Shown in pieces: positions 15,514 through 23,538 of a stretch of 23,574 nucleotides of DNA. Under the pieces are notes generated by a model. The model saw nothing but the letters and a program-made list of their open reading frames with translations. It did not search any database and was not told the DNA's origin. The stretch is taken from contig JASLJB010000294.1 in the NCBI GenBank assembly GCA_030152605.1, positions 1-23,574 on the forward strand. Direction: 5' to 3'. Each line of letters begins with the position of its first letter. Within the stretch, counting starts at the first letter, position 1. The position numbers and the translations under genes were made by a program. This DNA comes from Acinetobacter sp. GTDB lineage: Bacteria > Pseudomonadota > Gammaproteobacteria > Pseudomonadales > Moraxellaceae.

Positions 15514-18063
15514 ATGTCGGGGGTGAATTCTCAGTGTGTACAACAGGGGCTGCTGCATCGTGAACGATTGCTGAAGATGTTGCTGCCAACTCAGAAACTG
15601 CGTATACGTTTGCTGTGTGCTCCCGCAGGGTTTGGCAAGACCATTCTGGCGCGCCAGTTTTCTGAACTTTGCGATCATGGTGAAGATGCGGGTGAATCTG
15701 ATAAGGCGACTGAACAGACTGATCGCGACACAGTGATCTGGATCTCGTTATTGGCAGATCAAGCGCTAACAGCGATGGAGCTGATCAGACGACTTTGCGC
15801 TGCACTTGCACTCGACCAAGTAGATGAGCAAAGTTTGACTCACGCATTGCAAGTTCGCTGTAACACCTTATTGATATTGGATGACTATCAGCCGAATCGA
15901 GAAAGTGATGCTTGGTTATTTGCATATATACAGCGACAACAAACCACTCAGATCCAATGGTTGATTACCAGCCGTCGTAGACCCGCATGGCCGTTGAGTC
16001 GGCTGCTGTTGGATGGTCAGTTGTTGGCCTTGGACAGTGAGGATTTGGCGCTGACGCTGTCAGAAGTCAATGGCATACTCGAATTGCTGGCGCCTGATCA
16101 AAATTTTTGTGCGCGAAAACTACATCAACAGACCGATGGTTGGGTGGCGCCACTGCGACTATTTCTTTATGCGCAGCGTAGTCATGAAGCGCTGATACAG
16201 ATGAATCTGCAGCGCTATCCACATTTGCTAGATTATATTGATCAGGAGGTTTTGGCTGCACTCACCACCTCGGAAAAACGCCTCCTCAACCTGATTGCCC
16301 ATGCACCCTTTGTCGACAGTGAGCTGTGTGCATTTTTATCAGGGGATACGCTGTCATTACAGGAACTGTTGTCGAAACAAGCTTGTCTGCGTCTATTAAC
16401 AGGCAGTGTGGATCAATTTACAGTGTATGAGCCTTTAGGTTCAGTACTGAGGGCGCGTTATCCGCAGCACAATACTGCATTGTTGAGCGCACTGGATGCA
16501 CTTGAACAGAGCGGGCGTTATATGAGTGCATTTGCTTATGCGATTGCGATGACTGAGACCACGCGTGCTGTGTCTGCCTTAGCACAAGTCCCTGTGCAAA
16601 AACTTTTCACCGCAAACAATTTATTCCTCCTACTGTCTGGTCTAGATCAGTTGGCTGTAACAGATTTTTGTGATCAACCGCAAGCACTGGCGATCGCCAC
16701 GCGTGCGCTACTGATGGGTGGGAAACTAGAGTTGGCCGAAACTTATCTGTCGAAGTTTCCTGAGCAGAACTGGCAGGGGACACAACTTGCTTTAGGTGCT
16801 GAGCTGGCTTTGCATCGAGGTCAGGCCCGAGAAGCTTGCCACTTGGGGCATCGAGCCTTGGTGGAGCTGGATCAGAATCAAGATTGGACCCAAATGATCC
16901 TCTGTTTCTCGTGTATTACCCGAGCTGAATTGGCTTTGGGACAGTATGAGCAAGCTCAGCGGCAGCAGATGCAGGGCTTGGAGTTGGCTCGACTCAAAGG
17001 TGAAATTTTACTTGAATGTCAGCTGCTGTTAGATCAAGCCCAAGTCGCGGAGTTGGCGGGTCACTTACATCAGGCCTTACAGGGCTTAGATCAGTTAAAG
17101 GTGCTAATTGGTCAAAGTGGCGGATCGACGCTACTCAGTGCTGCGGAACAAATCCGCCGGGGGTGGTTATTGATGCTCATCGGTGATGATGTTGCAGCGC
17201 GATTGCCGCTTGAGCGAGGACTTGAGCTCTCTATGGCAGCGGGTAGCGCGGTGTTTTTTTATAGTCATGTGCTCTTGGCGCAGTTAGATGCCCGCAATGG
17301 TGATGCAGAACAAGCGCAACAGCGTTTGGCTGAGGTACAACGCAGCATGCATCAACGCGGAATCTCAGCATCGATGTATCGTAGTGTACTGAGCGTGGCA
17401 AGTGTCAGTATTGGATTGATGCAACAACAATATCAACCTGCGATTCATCTCTTGGCGCGTATGGGACGTAAATACAATGAACCGGCATCGTTGACGCCGC
17501 CGAGTGCTTGCCCAGAACTATTTGCATTGATGAGCTTTCTACATGCACAAATATTATGTGCGCAGGGTGCACTCGATGAAGCCATCAGCATATTAACTCA
17601 AGTCCTAGAAAAAGCAGAAGAATTTGGTTTTCAAGTCATTGTCAGTCAGGCATTGATGGCGCTAGGGAAAGCGCGCCATCAACGCGGGGATATTCGTCAA
17701 GCTGAACGGATGTTGGCATCTGCAGCCGCGATGGCTATGCGTCAAGGGCAGGGGCAGCTTGTATCTGCGGCTCAACTCCTATCGCAAGTTCAAGCCAGTG
17801 ATGACATGGCGCTTCATCAACGTGATGTGACTACAACTGCATCAGGCACGTTGATGGGGCGTGCTGAAACATTGCTAAGTCCACGTGAACATGTGGTTTT
17901 AGAGTTGATTGCAAAAGGACACTCCAATGCTGAAATTGCAGAGATTCTATCGATTTCATTGCATACGGTAAAAGCACATGCCAAGCGTATAAACGTCAAG
18001 TTTCAGGTCAATCGACGCACTCTAGCAGTGGCCAGAGCGAAGACACTGGGACTACTGGTCTAG
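15514..18063 (+). CDS. MalT-like ATP-dependent LuxR-family transcriptional regulator
   Basis: The protein has 849 residues with the STAND/LAL layout. A P-loop lies at about residues 36-43 (APAGFGKT) and a Walker B motif at about 119-124 (LLILDD). A winged-helix-like region follows. A long helical, tetratricopeptide-like middle part covers about 380-760 and is the usual inducer-binding region. A C-terminal LuxR helix-turn-helix lies at about 787-849 (LSPREHVVLELIAKGHSNAEIAEILS, with SLHTVKAHAKRI as recognition helix). MalT of E. coli has 901 residues. Such activators bind ATP and an inducer, oligomerise and turn on catabolic genes. GAGGAG at 15499-15504 precedes the ATG at 15514. Residues 55-72 form an unusual acidic and polar stretch in the ATPase domain. 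It sits inside the cluster, so autoregulation is likely. The inducer may be the transported compound or a breakdown product, which is inference. Confidence 0.88.
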   Translation: MSGVNSQCVQQGLLHRERLLKMLLPTQKLRIRLLCAPAGFGKTILARQFSELCDHGEDAGESDKATEQTDRDTVIWISLLADQALTAMELIRRLCAALALDQVDEQSLTHALQVRCNTLLILDDYQPNRESDAWLFAYIQRQQTTQIQWLITSRRRPAWPLSRLLLDGQLLALDSEDLALTLSEVNGILELLAPDQNFCARKLHQQTDGWVAPLRLFLYAQRSHEALIQMNLQRYPHLLDYIDQEVLAALTTSEKRLLNLIAHAPFVDSELCAFLSGDTLSLQELLSKQACLRLLTGSVDQFTVYEPLGSVLRARYPQHNTALLSALDALEQSGRYMSAFAYAIAMTETTRAVSALAQVPVQKLFTANNLFLLLSGLDQLAVTDFCDQPQALAIATRALLMGGKLELAETYLSKFPEQNWQGTQLALGAELALHRGQAREACHLGHRALVELDQNQDWTQMILCFSCITRAELALGQYEQAQRQQMQGLELARLKGEILLECQLLLDQAQVAELAGHLHQALQGLDQLKVLIGQSGGSTLLSAAEQIRRGWLLMLIGDDVAARLPLERGLELSMAAGSAVFFYSHVLLAQLDARNGDAEQAQQRLAEVQRSMHQRGISASMYRSVLSVASVSIGLMQQQYQPAIHLLARMGRKYNEPASLTPPSACPELFALMSFLHAQILCAQGALDEAISILTQVLEKAEEFGFQVIVSQALMALGKARHQRGDIRQAERMLASAAAMAMRQGQGQLVSAAQLLSQVQASDDMALHQRDVTTTASGTLMGRAETLLSPREHVVLELIAKGHSNAEIAEILSISLHTVKAHAKRINVKFQVNRRTLAVARAKTLGLLV

Positions 18064-18100
18064 CTGTGTGACGCTTTGTATTAATAAGGATTTTAATATT

Positions 18101-18118
18101 ATGAGAATCGCAATATGA
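18101..18118 (+). CDS. Five-codon minicistron that may couple translation of the transporter
   Basis: ATG AGA ATC GCA ATA TGA encodes MRIAI and ends in an overlap with the transporter start (ATGA, ATG at 18115). A good AAGGA at 18086-18090 lies ten bases before this ATG, but 24 bases before the transporter ATG, which has no site of its own and no upstream in-frame start because of a TAA at 18094-18096. Ribosomes would end at TGA and restart at the overlapping ATG. It may instead be chance. Confidence 0.4.
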   Translation: MRIAI

Positions 18119-19509
18119 ATCAAACAAAAAGGACTTCTTCGGGCTTACCGACACGTTGGTTTGCCCCAGCTTATGGGATGGGGAGCCTTGGGCCTGCCAT
18201 ATTTATACTCACCCCACAAATTTTACTGTTGTTTTTTATGACGGAGATTTTAGCCATTCCACCGGGTGCGGCAGGTATCGGGATTTTGATTCCCAAAGTG
18301 TGGGAATTGATTTTGGACCCCTTACTCGGGCGTTGGTCAGATCGTCTAAATACGCGTTGGGGACGTCGACGACCATTGATGGCACTGGGGGCATTGGTGT
18401 TTTTAATCGCCTTTATTATGATGTTTTCACCTCCTGATTTGTCCAGTTGGCAGTCAACATTGCTATGGGTTGTTATATTTTACACCCTCACCAGTACTGG
18501 ATACTCCTTGTTTACCGTACCTTATGCGACTTTGCTTGCTGAGGTTACAGATGATCCGCATGTGCGTACTCGAATTGCCGCTTGGCGTAGTGCGATCCTC
18601 GCATTGGGTTTTCTGCTGGCGGGTGCCTTAGCGCCGTGGTTAGTGGCAGCCAAAGGCGGCGATCATCAAGCTTATACCTATATGGCGATTTTGATCGCGC
18701 TCATTGCATTTGGCGGTATGGCAAGTGCCGTTGTGGGAACAGGTACTGCTCAAGCATCAGTCAAAGCATCACAGTCGCCACGAAATCGGCGAGGCTCAAT
18801 GTTGGCGCCATTTCAAAATCGTGCCTTCAGTTGGTTATGGCTCGGCTTTATGATCCAAATGATTTCTGTGGCTTTGAATACCGCGATGCTTCCTTTTTAT
18901 AGCAAGTACTGGTTGGGCAATGATGCTGCCACCATACCAACCATATTTTTGGGTTTAACCGTACTGACCATCGCCACCACGTGGTGCTGGATTTGGTTGG
19001 CGGGTCGATTTGGTAAACACAATGGTTTTTTAATTGCGACACTACTTTATGGTGCTGCTACCGCATCGCTGTGGTTTGCCATGTATGGTGCTGTGGGCTT
19101 GTGGTTCTCGATCGTATTGTTTGGCATCTCAAATGCTGGCCAGCAACTATTCTGTTTTGCCATTGTTCCCGACATCATCGCGCAACAGCGTCAACAAACT
19201 GGTATTGCAGAAGAGGGGGCTTTCACTGGGCTATGGATTTGGGGTGAAAAAATAGGTTTAGCCTTTGGCGCAGGGTTGGCGGGTTTAATCTTACAATTAG
19301 CGGGCTTTCAGCAAGGCTCTGGGACGGCGCTACAGGAACAAACTCCATTTGCATTATTGGCAGTGGCTTATTCAGTTTCATTTTTACCCGGCTTAATCTG
19401 TTTGTTATCGATGCCCGCAATTTGGTTATCTAAGAAGCGTATGGCGGAAAGCCAGACTATGCAAACGGAAGTTTTTGATGAATCAAGTCAGCGTTTGACT
19501 CAAGAGTAA
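18115..19509 (+). CDS. GPH-type MFS transporter (MelB-like sugar/cation symporter)
   Basis: The protein has 464 residues with about 12 hydrophobic segments and is an inner-membrane secondary transporter. The loop motif DPLLGRWSDRLNTRWGRRRPL at about residues 68-88, with an Asp-Pro pair and a run of Arg, is the hallmark of the glycoside-pentoside-hexuronide:cation symporter family (MFS_2, PF13347). VPYATLLAEVTDDPHVRTRI is a second family motif. GISNAGQQLFCFAIVPDII and AFTGLWIWGEKIGLAFGAG near the C-terminus also fit. Substrates of the family are mostly sugars and glycosides; the specific one here is unknown, and members with other substrates exist. It follows the MalT-like regulator by 51 bases and is followed by a terminator. 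Together with the DUF1302 protein it would provide passage through both membranes. Confidence 0.85.
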   Translation: MNQTKRTSSGLPTRWFAPAYGMGSLGPAIFILTPQILLLFFMTEILAIPPGAAGIGILIPKVWELILDPLLGRWSDRLNTRWGRRRPLMALGALVFLIAFIMMFSPPDLSSWQSTLLWVVIFYTLTSTGYSLFTVPYATLLAEVTDDPHVRTRIAAWRSAILALGFLLAGALAPWLVAAKGGDHQAYTYMAILIALIAFGGMASAVVGTGTAQASVKASQSPRNRRGSMLAPFQNRAFSWLWLGFMIQMISVALNTAMLPFYSKYWLGNDAATIPTIFLGLTVLTIATTWCWIWLAGRFGKHNGFLIATLLYGAATASLWFAMYGAVGLWFSIVLFGISNAGQQLFCFAIVPDIIAQQRQQTGIAEEGAFTGLWIWGEKIGLAFGAGLAGLILQLAGFQQGSGTALQEQTPFALLAVAYSVSFLPGLICLLSMPAIWLSKKRMAESQTMQTEVFDESSQRLTQE

Positions 19510-19564
19510 GGACTATAGTTTTAATTCATGCTGCACTCTAGATAGTTTCCTCAAAATATTTGGC

Positions 19565-19602
19565 TGCCCGCGACCCAAGAAGGAGAGCGGGCAAGTTTGT
19601 TT
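19565..19602 (+). terminator. Intrinsic terminator after the transporter gene
   Basis: TGCCCGC (19565-19571) pairs with GCGGGCA (19587-19593), followed by AGTTTGTTT. The stem is GC-rich, the loop is fairly long at 15 bases and the T-tract is interrupted by a G. It sits about 55 bases after the transporter stop. Confidence 0.6.
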
Positions 19603-19792
19603 CCAATATAAAATCTTCGCTACCGTGGTTTGCTTATGATCAACATCCCCTAGGGTTTGCCCGATTTGGTCGTTTATAAAATAGAGAGGTGCGGCATGAT
19701 CTTTGTTGTAGGCGGGATGACCGCATCATAGCCTTGATTGTTATTTCTGAATTTTCTGTTAATGTCTCTTATTTTATTATTTGGGGGATATG

Positions 19793-20041
19793 ATGAGCTT
19801 TTTGAATGATCTGTTTTCGATCATCAGTATGATTTTTCTGCTTATCTTGCTGATCGGTTTAATCAAACCGAGCTGGGTGAAAATGCAAACACGCGGCCAG
19901 GCCTTTTTGTATTTCTTTAGTGGAATGGTTTTATTCTCCACATTGCATTTCCTGACTTTATCGGATGAGGATAAACAGAGAATTAAGGCAGAATCTCAAG
20001 CCGAAGCGGTGGCACAACAACTTGAAAAAGACCAACCCTGA
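19793..20041 (+). CDS. Small two-helix membrane protein, unknown function
   Basis: The protein has 82 residues from ATG 19793, which has GGGGG at 19783-19787. ATG 19790 and TTG 19781 are alternatives that would add one or four residues. Residues of about 6-25 (LFSIISMIFLLILLIGLI) and 37-55 (FLYFFSGMVLFSTLHFL) are two membrane segments, joined by a loop KPSWVKMQTRG. The C-terminus is charged and helical (DEDKQRIKAESQAEAVAQQLEKDQ), possibly a coiled coil in the cytoplasm. I do not recognise a named family. It is downstream of a terminator and faces the tRNA gene, so it is probably a separate transcription unit. The frame is closed well and codon use is like its neighbours, so I consider it a real gene. 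Confidence 0.65.
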   Translation: MSFLNDLFSIISMIFLLILLIGLIKPSWVKMQTRGQAFLYFFSGMVLFSTLHFLTLSDEDKQRIKAESQAEAVAQQLEKDQP

Positions 20042-20113
20042 CCAGCAGAGCAGCGCGAGTGAGAAAATGATAGCGGCCTAAACGGCGATTGGGGAGGGTG
20101 CGGATACTTGAAG

Positions 20114-20189
20114 TGGTGCGCTCTGCGGGACTCGAACCCACGCCGGTCGCTTAGGAGGCAACTGCTCTATCCAGTTAAGCTAAGAGCGC
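20114..20189 (-). tRNA. tRNA-Arg (anticodon CCU)
   Basis: This is a 76-base cloverleaf on the minus strand. The acceptor stem GCGCTCT pairs with AGAGCGC. The D stem is GCTT/GAGC. The anticodon stem GTTGC/GCGAC encloses the loop CTCCTAA with anticodon CCT, reading AGG. The T arm is GTGGG-TTCGAGT-CCCGC. The 3' CCA is encoded. No integrase or truncated copy lies nearby, so no element appears inserted at it. Confidence 0.96.
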
Positions 20190-20200
20190 AGAATCAAACG

Positions 20201-20229
20201 ATTATAATCTTAAATGCTACATTTTCCAA
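20201..20229 (-). promoter_or_regulatory. Sigma-70 promoter of the tRNA-Arg gene
   Basis: On the minus strand TTGGAA (20229-20224), a 17-base spacer and TATAAT (20206-20201) form a strong promoter. The -10 box ends 11 bases before the tRNA 5' end, leaving a very short leader. Confidence 0.75.
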
Positions 20230-20248
20230 TTTTCTTGTACACAGCGTA

Positions 20249-20287
20249 AAACAAACTTGCCCAAGGCCGTGACGGTCTTGGGCAAGT
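20249..20287 (-). terminator. Intrinsic terminator of the amino acid permease gene
   Basis: On the minus strand ACTTGCCCAAG and CTTGGGCAAGT form a perfect 11-pair stem around an 11-base loop, followed by TTGTTTT. It lies about 50 bases after the permease stop. Its descending arm and tail share GGGCAAGTTTGTTT with the terminator at 19565-19602. Confidence 0.82.
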
Positions 20288-20336
20288 CGATTGGATTTGA
20301 ACAGCGTGAACTGTAGTTTAGTTCAACGCTATGCTT

Positions 20337-21767
20337 TTAGTCGATGATTTGATCGTTGGCCGCAGTATCCATGTTTTGGACTGGATCTGCTTTGGTCTTG
20401 GCATCAATATCTTTGACATCTTTAGGGTTTAAGAAATCAAACAACACCAACATTAAAGTAATCCAGATCGGAATCACGATCACAGATTCTTTAAAGCCTT
20501 GGGTCCACATGATATATAACACCACGCCGATAAAGGCCAAGACGATGTAGTTACTGATTGGTGAAAATAGAGCAGGGTATTTACTGACTTTATTATTCAC
20601 CATCATCGCGCGTCTAAACTTGAGATGGGTCAAACTAATCATCGCCCAGTTCAAGACCAGTGCACCGACCACGATATACATTAAGTGTTTTAATGCATCT
20701 TCAGGAACAAAGTAGTTCAATACCACACAGGCAAAGATCAGTAATGCAGAGAACAGCACTGCTGGAATCGGCACGCCTTGTTTATTGACACGCGCAAAGA
20801 TCTTCGGTGCGTTGCCTTGTTGCGCCAAGCCGTACAGCATACGGCTATTGGCATACATGCCGCTGTTATACACCGACAATGCCGCCGTTAAAATAATAAA
20901 GTTAACCAAATGTGCGGCCCAAGCAATCCCGATCATGCTGAATACCATCACAAATGGACTCTTGTCTAAACTACCAAGATCCAACTGATTCCATGGCACC
21001 AAAGACAGCAGGATAATCATCGAACCAATATAGAAAATCAGGATACGTGGTACGACTTGGTTAATGGCTTTGGGAATAGTTTTCTCAGGATCTTTGGCTT
21101 CCGCTGCCGCCATCCCGATCAGTTCAATCCCGCCAAAGCCGAACATTAAAAAGGCCAGCATATAAAATAGGCCATCAAAACCGTTCGGGAAAAATCCGCC
21201 ATGCATCCAGAGATTGGAAAAGGCAATGCTTGAATCTGCACCAGCGGTCATAATCAAATAGGCACCGAATACGATCATGGAAATAATCGCAGAGACTTTA
21301 ATAATGGATAACCAAAACTCGGATTCACCATAAAAGCGCACATTGGCCAGATTAATAATCGTCACCAGTACAAAGAAAAAGAATACTGTCATCCAAGGTG
21401 CAATATCCGGCCACCAAAAGTTAACATATTTGGCCACTGCCGTGAGCTCAGCCATGGCAACAAGAATATACAGCATCCAATAGTTCCATCCGGTTAGAAA
21501 ACCGGGAAACTTCCCCCAATATTTATTGGCAAAATGGCTGAATGAACCTGCAACAGGTTCATGAACAATCATTTCCCCAAGTTGTCGCATAATCAGAAAT
21601 ACAATCAATCCACCGATCGCATAGCCCAAGATAATCGAGGGGCCCGCGGACTGGATGACGGGTGCAGCGCCTAAAAATAAGCCTGTACCAATTGCGCCAC
21701 CCATCGCGATCAATTGAATATGCCGATTTTTAAGACCACGCTGTAATTTTGTTGTCTCGTTGCTCAA
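20337..21767 (-). CDS. AroP-like amino acid permease (aromatic amino acid transporter)
   Basis: The protein has 476 residues with about 12 membrane segments and belongs to the APC superfamily, amino acid transporter (AAT) group. The N-terminus LQRGLKNRHIQLIAMGGAIG, then GTGLFLGAAPVIQSAGP and MRQLGEMIVHEPVAGSFSHF, parallels E. coli AroP and PheP closely, as does GWNYWMLYILVAMAELTAV. The conserved FGGIELIGMAAAEAKDPEKTIPKAIN block follows. The family carries amino acids into the cell with protons. Aromatic substrates are the best guess from the similarity, but related permeases for GABA, proline or lysine are similar in sequence, so I give no symbol. The start is TTG at 21767; no in-frame ATG lies upstream and the ribosome site is weak (GAGCGAAAG). 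A terminator lies downstream. It is divergent from prpF. Confidence 0.82.
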   Translation of the reverse strand: MSNETTKLQRGLKNRHIQLIAMGGAIGTGLFLGAAPVIQSAGPSIILGYAIGGLIVFLIMRQLGEMIVHEPVAGSFSHFANKYWGKFPGFLTGWNYWMLYILVAMAELTAVAKYVNFWWPDIAPWMTVFFFFVLVTIINLANVRFYGESEFWLSIIKVSAIISMIVFGAYLIMTAGADSSIAFSNLWMHGGFFPNGFDGLFYMLAFLMFGFGGIELIGMAAAEAKDPEKTIPKAINQVVPRILIFYIGSMIILLSLVPWNQLDLGSLDKSPFVMVFSMIGIAWAAHLVNFIILTAALSVYNSGMYANSRMLYGLAQQGNAPKIFARVNKQGVPIPAVLFSALLIFACVVLNYFVPEDALKHLMYIVVGALVLNWAMISLTHLKFRRAMMVNNKVSKYPALFSPISNYIVLAFIGVVLYIMWTQGFKESVIVIPIWITLMLVLFDFLNPKDVKDIDAKTKADPVQNMDTAANDQIID

Positions 21768-21926
21768 GGTCTTTCGCTCAAAAATAAAAAATACAAAATG
21801 ATTGTAATAGATTGGTCATTGTTCGACTAGATACTACATGGATTTATCGCATGACGCTTCGGGCCAAAAGCACAGCATGTGCAGGCGTACACGCGCTTTG
21901 CTATGACTGTTTTTCAGAGGAATCAA

Positions 21927-21948
21927 ATTGAATGCATAGTAATTCAAT
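21927..21948. repeat. Inverted repeat between the permease and prpF, candidate operator
   Basis: ATTGAAT (21927-21933) and ATTCAAT (21942-21948) are perfect complements with an 8-base spacer, in the 295-base divergent gap. A dimeric regulator could bind here. The rest of the gap holds TATGAT at 22008-22013, a possible -10 box for prpF with no good -35 partner. Confidence 0.4.
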
Positions 21949-22062
21949 CTTCCTTGATCAAACCTAGACTAAGGTCACGTGCTGAATCACCGCTGTGTAA
22001 AACAGGTTATGATATTGAGGTTTAAAATATTCATCACAACAACAGCAAGGAATCAGAGCATT

Positions 22063-23259
22063 ATGCGTTTTGCCCCACAAATAAAAATTGCAGCCACCTA
22101 TATGCGTGGCGGAACCAGTAAAGGCGTATTCTTTAAATTGGATGATCTACCAGCCGTCGCACAAGTACCTGGCAAGGCACGTGATCAGTTATTACTGCGC
22201 GTGATCGGCAGCCCAGATCCGTATGCCAAACAAATTGATGGTATGGGCGGCGCAACATCAAGTACCAGTAAAACAGTGATTTTGAGCAAAAGTGCGCAGC
22301 CAGCGCATGACGTGGACTATTTGTTCGGTCAGGTCTCGATCGACAAAGCCTTTGTCGATTGGAGTGGTAACTGTGGCAACTTGACTGCAGCCGTCGGTTC
22401 ATTTGCGATTAGTCAGGGCTTGGTGGCTGCTGAACGTATTCCTGAAAATGGGATCTGTACGGTACGCATCTGGCAGGCCAATATCCAAAAAAGTATCGTG
22501 GCACATGTACCGATCACCGATGGTCAAGTCCAAGAAACCGGTGACTTTGAACTCGATGGCGTGACCTTTCCCGCAGCAGAAGTGCAGATTGAATTTCTAG
22601 ATCCTGCCGATGATGGCTCGGATGGCGGCGCGATGTTCCCAACAGGCAATGTCGTAGATCGTTTAGAGGTGCCAGGGGTAGGCAGCTTTGATGCAACTTT
22701 GATCAATGCTGGTATCCCGACGATTTTCATCAATGCAGCCGATTTGGGTTATCAAGGCACTGAACTGCAAGACGATATTAATAACGATACTGAAGCCTTA
22801 GCACGTTTTGAAAAAATCCGTGCCTATGGCGCGGTGAAAATGGGCTTGATCTCTGAGATCAGTGAAGCGGCCAATCGTCAGCACACCCCGAAAGTGGCGA
22901 TTGTGGCGCCTGCGAAAAGCTACGTTTCTTCAAGTGGTAAAGATATTCAAGTCGCTGATATCGATGTCTTGGTGCGTGCCTTGTCGATGGGCAAGTTGCA
23001 TCATGCCATGATGGGAACTGCGGCTGTTGCGATCGGTGCTGCTGCGGCGATTCCAGACACCTTGGTGAATTTGGCAGCCGGTGGTGGTCAGAAACAAGCA
23101 GTTCGTTTTGGTCATCCATCGGGGACCTTACGTGTTGGCGCAGAGGCACAACTTGAAGCAGGCCAGTGGCAGGTGAAAAAAGCCATCATGAGTCGTAGCG
23201 CACGGGTCTTGATGGAAGGTTGGGTTCGTATTCCAGGCGATAGCTTCGCTGCCGAATAA
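22063..23259 (+). CDS. prpF: 2-methylaconitate cis-trans isomerase PrpF
   Basis: PrpF converts the 2-methylaconitate made by AcnD in the methylcitrate cycle for propionate use. ATG 22063 has AAGGAA at 22047-22052 and gives 398 residues, the family length; the ORF is open 28 codons further upstream, but those codons are not conserved. Highly conserved blocks are ATYMRGGTSKGVFF, RVIGSPDPYAKQIDGMGGAT, SSTSKTVILS, DYLFGQVSIDKAFVDWSGNC, VQETGDFELDGVTFPAAEV, SMGKLHHAMMGTAAVAIGAA and RFGHPSGTLRVGAEA. Lys70 and Cys104 correspond to Lys73 and Cys107 studied in Shewanella PrpF. The fold is diaminopimelate-epimerase-like. prpC and acnD, which usually precede prpF, are not upstream here; the permease is. 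The related 4-oxalomesaconate tautomerase is an alternative but less likely given the near-complete PrpF signature. Confidence 0.93.
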   Translation: MRFAPQIKIAATYMRGGTSKGVFFKLDDLPAVAQVPGKARDQLLLRVIGSPDPYAKQIDGMGGATSSTSKTVILSKSAQPAHDVDYLFGQVSIDKAFVDWSGNCGNLTAAVGSFAISQGLVAAERIPENGICTVRIWQANIQKSIVAHVPITDGQVQETGDFELDGVTFPAAEVQIEFLDPADDGSDGGAMFPTGNVVDRLEVPGVGSFDATLINAGIPTIFINAADLGYQGTELQDDINNDTEALARFEKIRAYGAVKMGLISEISEAANRQHTPKVAIVAPAKSYVSSSGKDIQVADIDVLVRALSMGKLHHAMMGTAAVAIGAAAAIPDTLVNLAAGGGQKQAVRFGHPSGTLRVGAEAQLEAGQWQVKKAIMSRSARVLMEGWVRIPGDSFAAE

Positions 23260-23318
23260 AATATCCCTGCTATTCAACACCTCAATAAACAACTCTATAA
23301 AAGTCATCAACTCAATAC

Positions 23319-23343
23319 AAGCTTCGCCACGGCGGAGCTTTTT
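23319..23343 (+). terminator. prpF: Intrinsic terminator after prpF
   Basis: AAGCTTCGCC (23319-23328) pairs with GGCGGAGCTT (23331-23340), with one T-G wobble, followed by TTT. The stem is ten pairs if the small loop opens slightly. It lies about 60 bases after the prpF stop. Confidence 0.75.
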
Positions 23344-23416
23344 AGTGCTAGGCGATCTGCAGTTGTGGCTTGCGCATCGATATCGCTGTTAATTTGGACA
23401 GTAATTCGCATGAATT

Positions 23417-23425
23417 TGGTATAAA
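23417..23425 (+). promoter_or_regulatory. Extended -10 promoter candidate for the gene at the right edge
   Basis: TGGTATAAA fits an extended -10 element. A weak -35 TGGACA (23395-23400) lies 19 bases before TATAAA. Transcription would begin near 23432 and give a leader of about 105 bases before GTG 23539. The leader contains the perfect palindrome ATTGA-A-TCAAT. Confidence 0.4.
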
Positions 23426-23538
23426 ATCATGGTCATGACGGCGACAGTCGGCACAAAGTTTGTTGTGATTTATTCATTGAATCAATCTGATAGGACTTGG
23501 TCTTGCACGGGGTTGCAAATATAAAATTCGAGGCGAAT

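Noticed and set aside
20114..20189. tRNA-Arg as attachment site of an integrated element
   Set aside because: No integrase, no partial tRNA copy and no other mobile-element gene is seen in the window.
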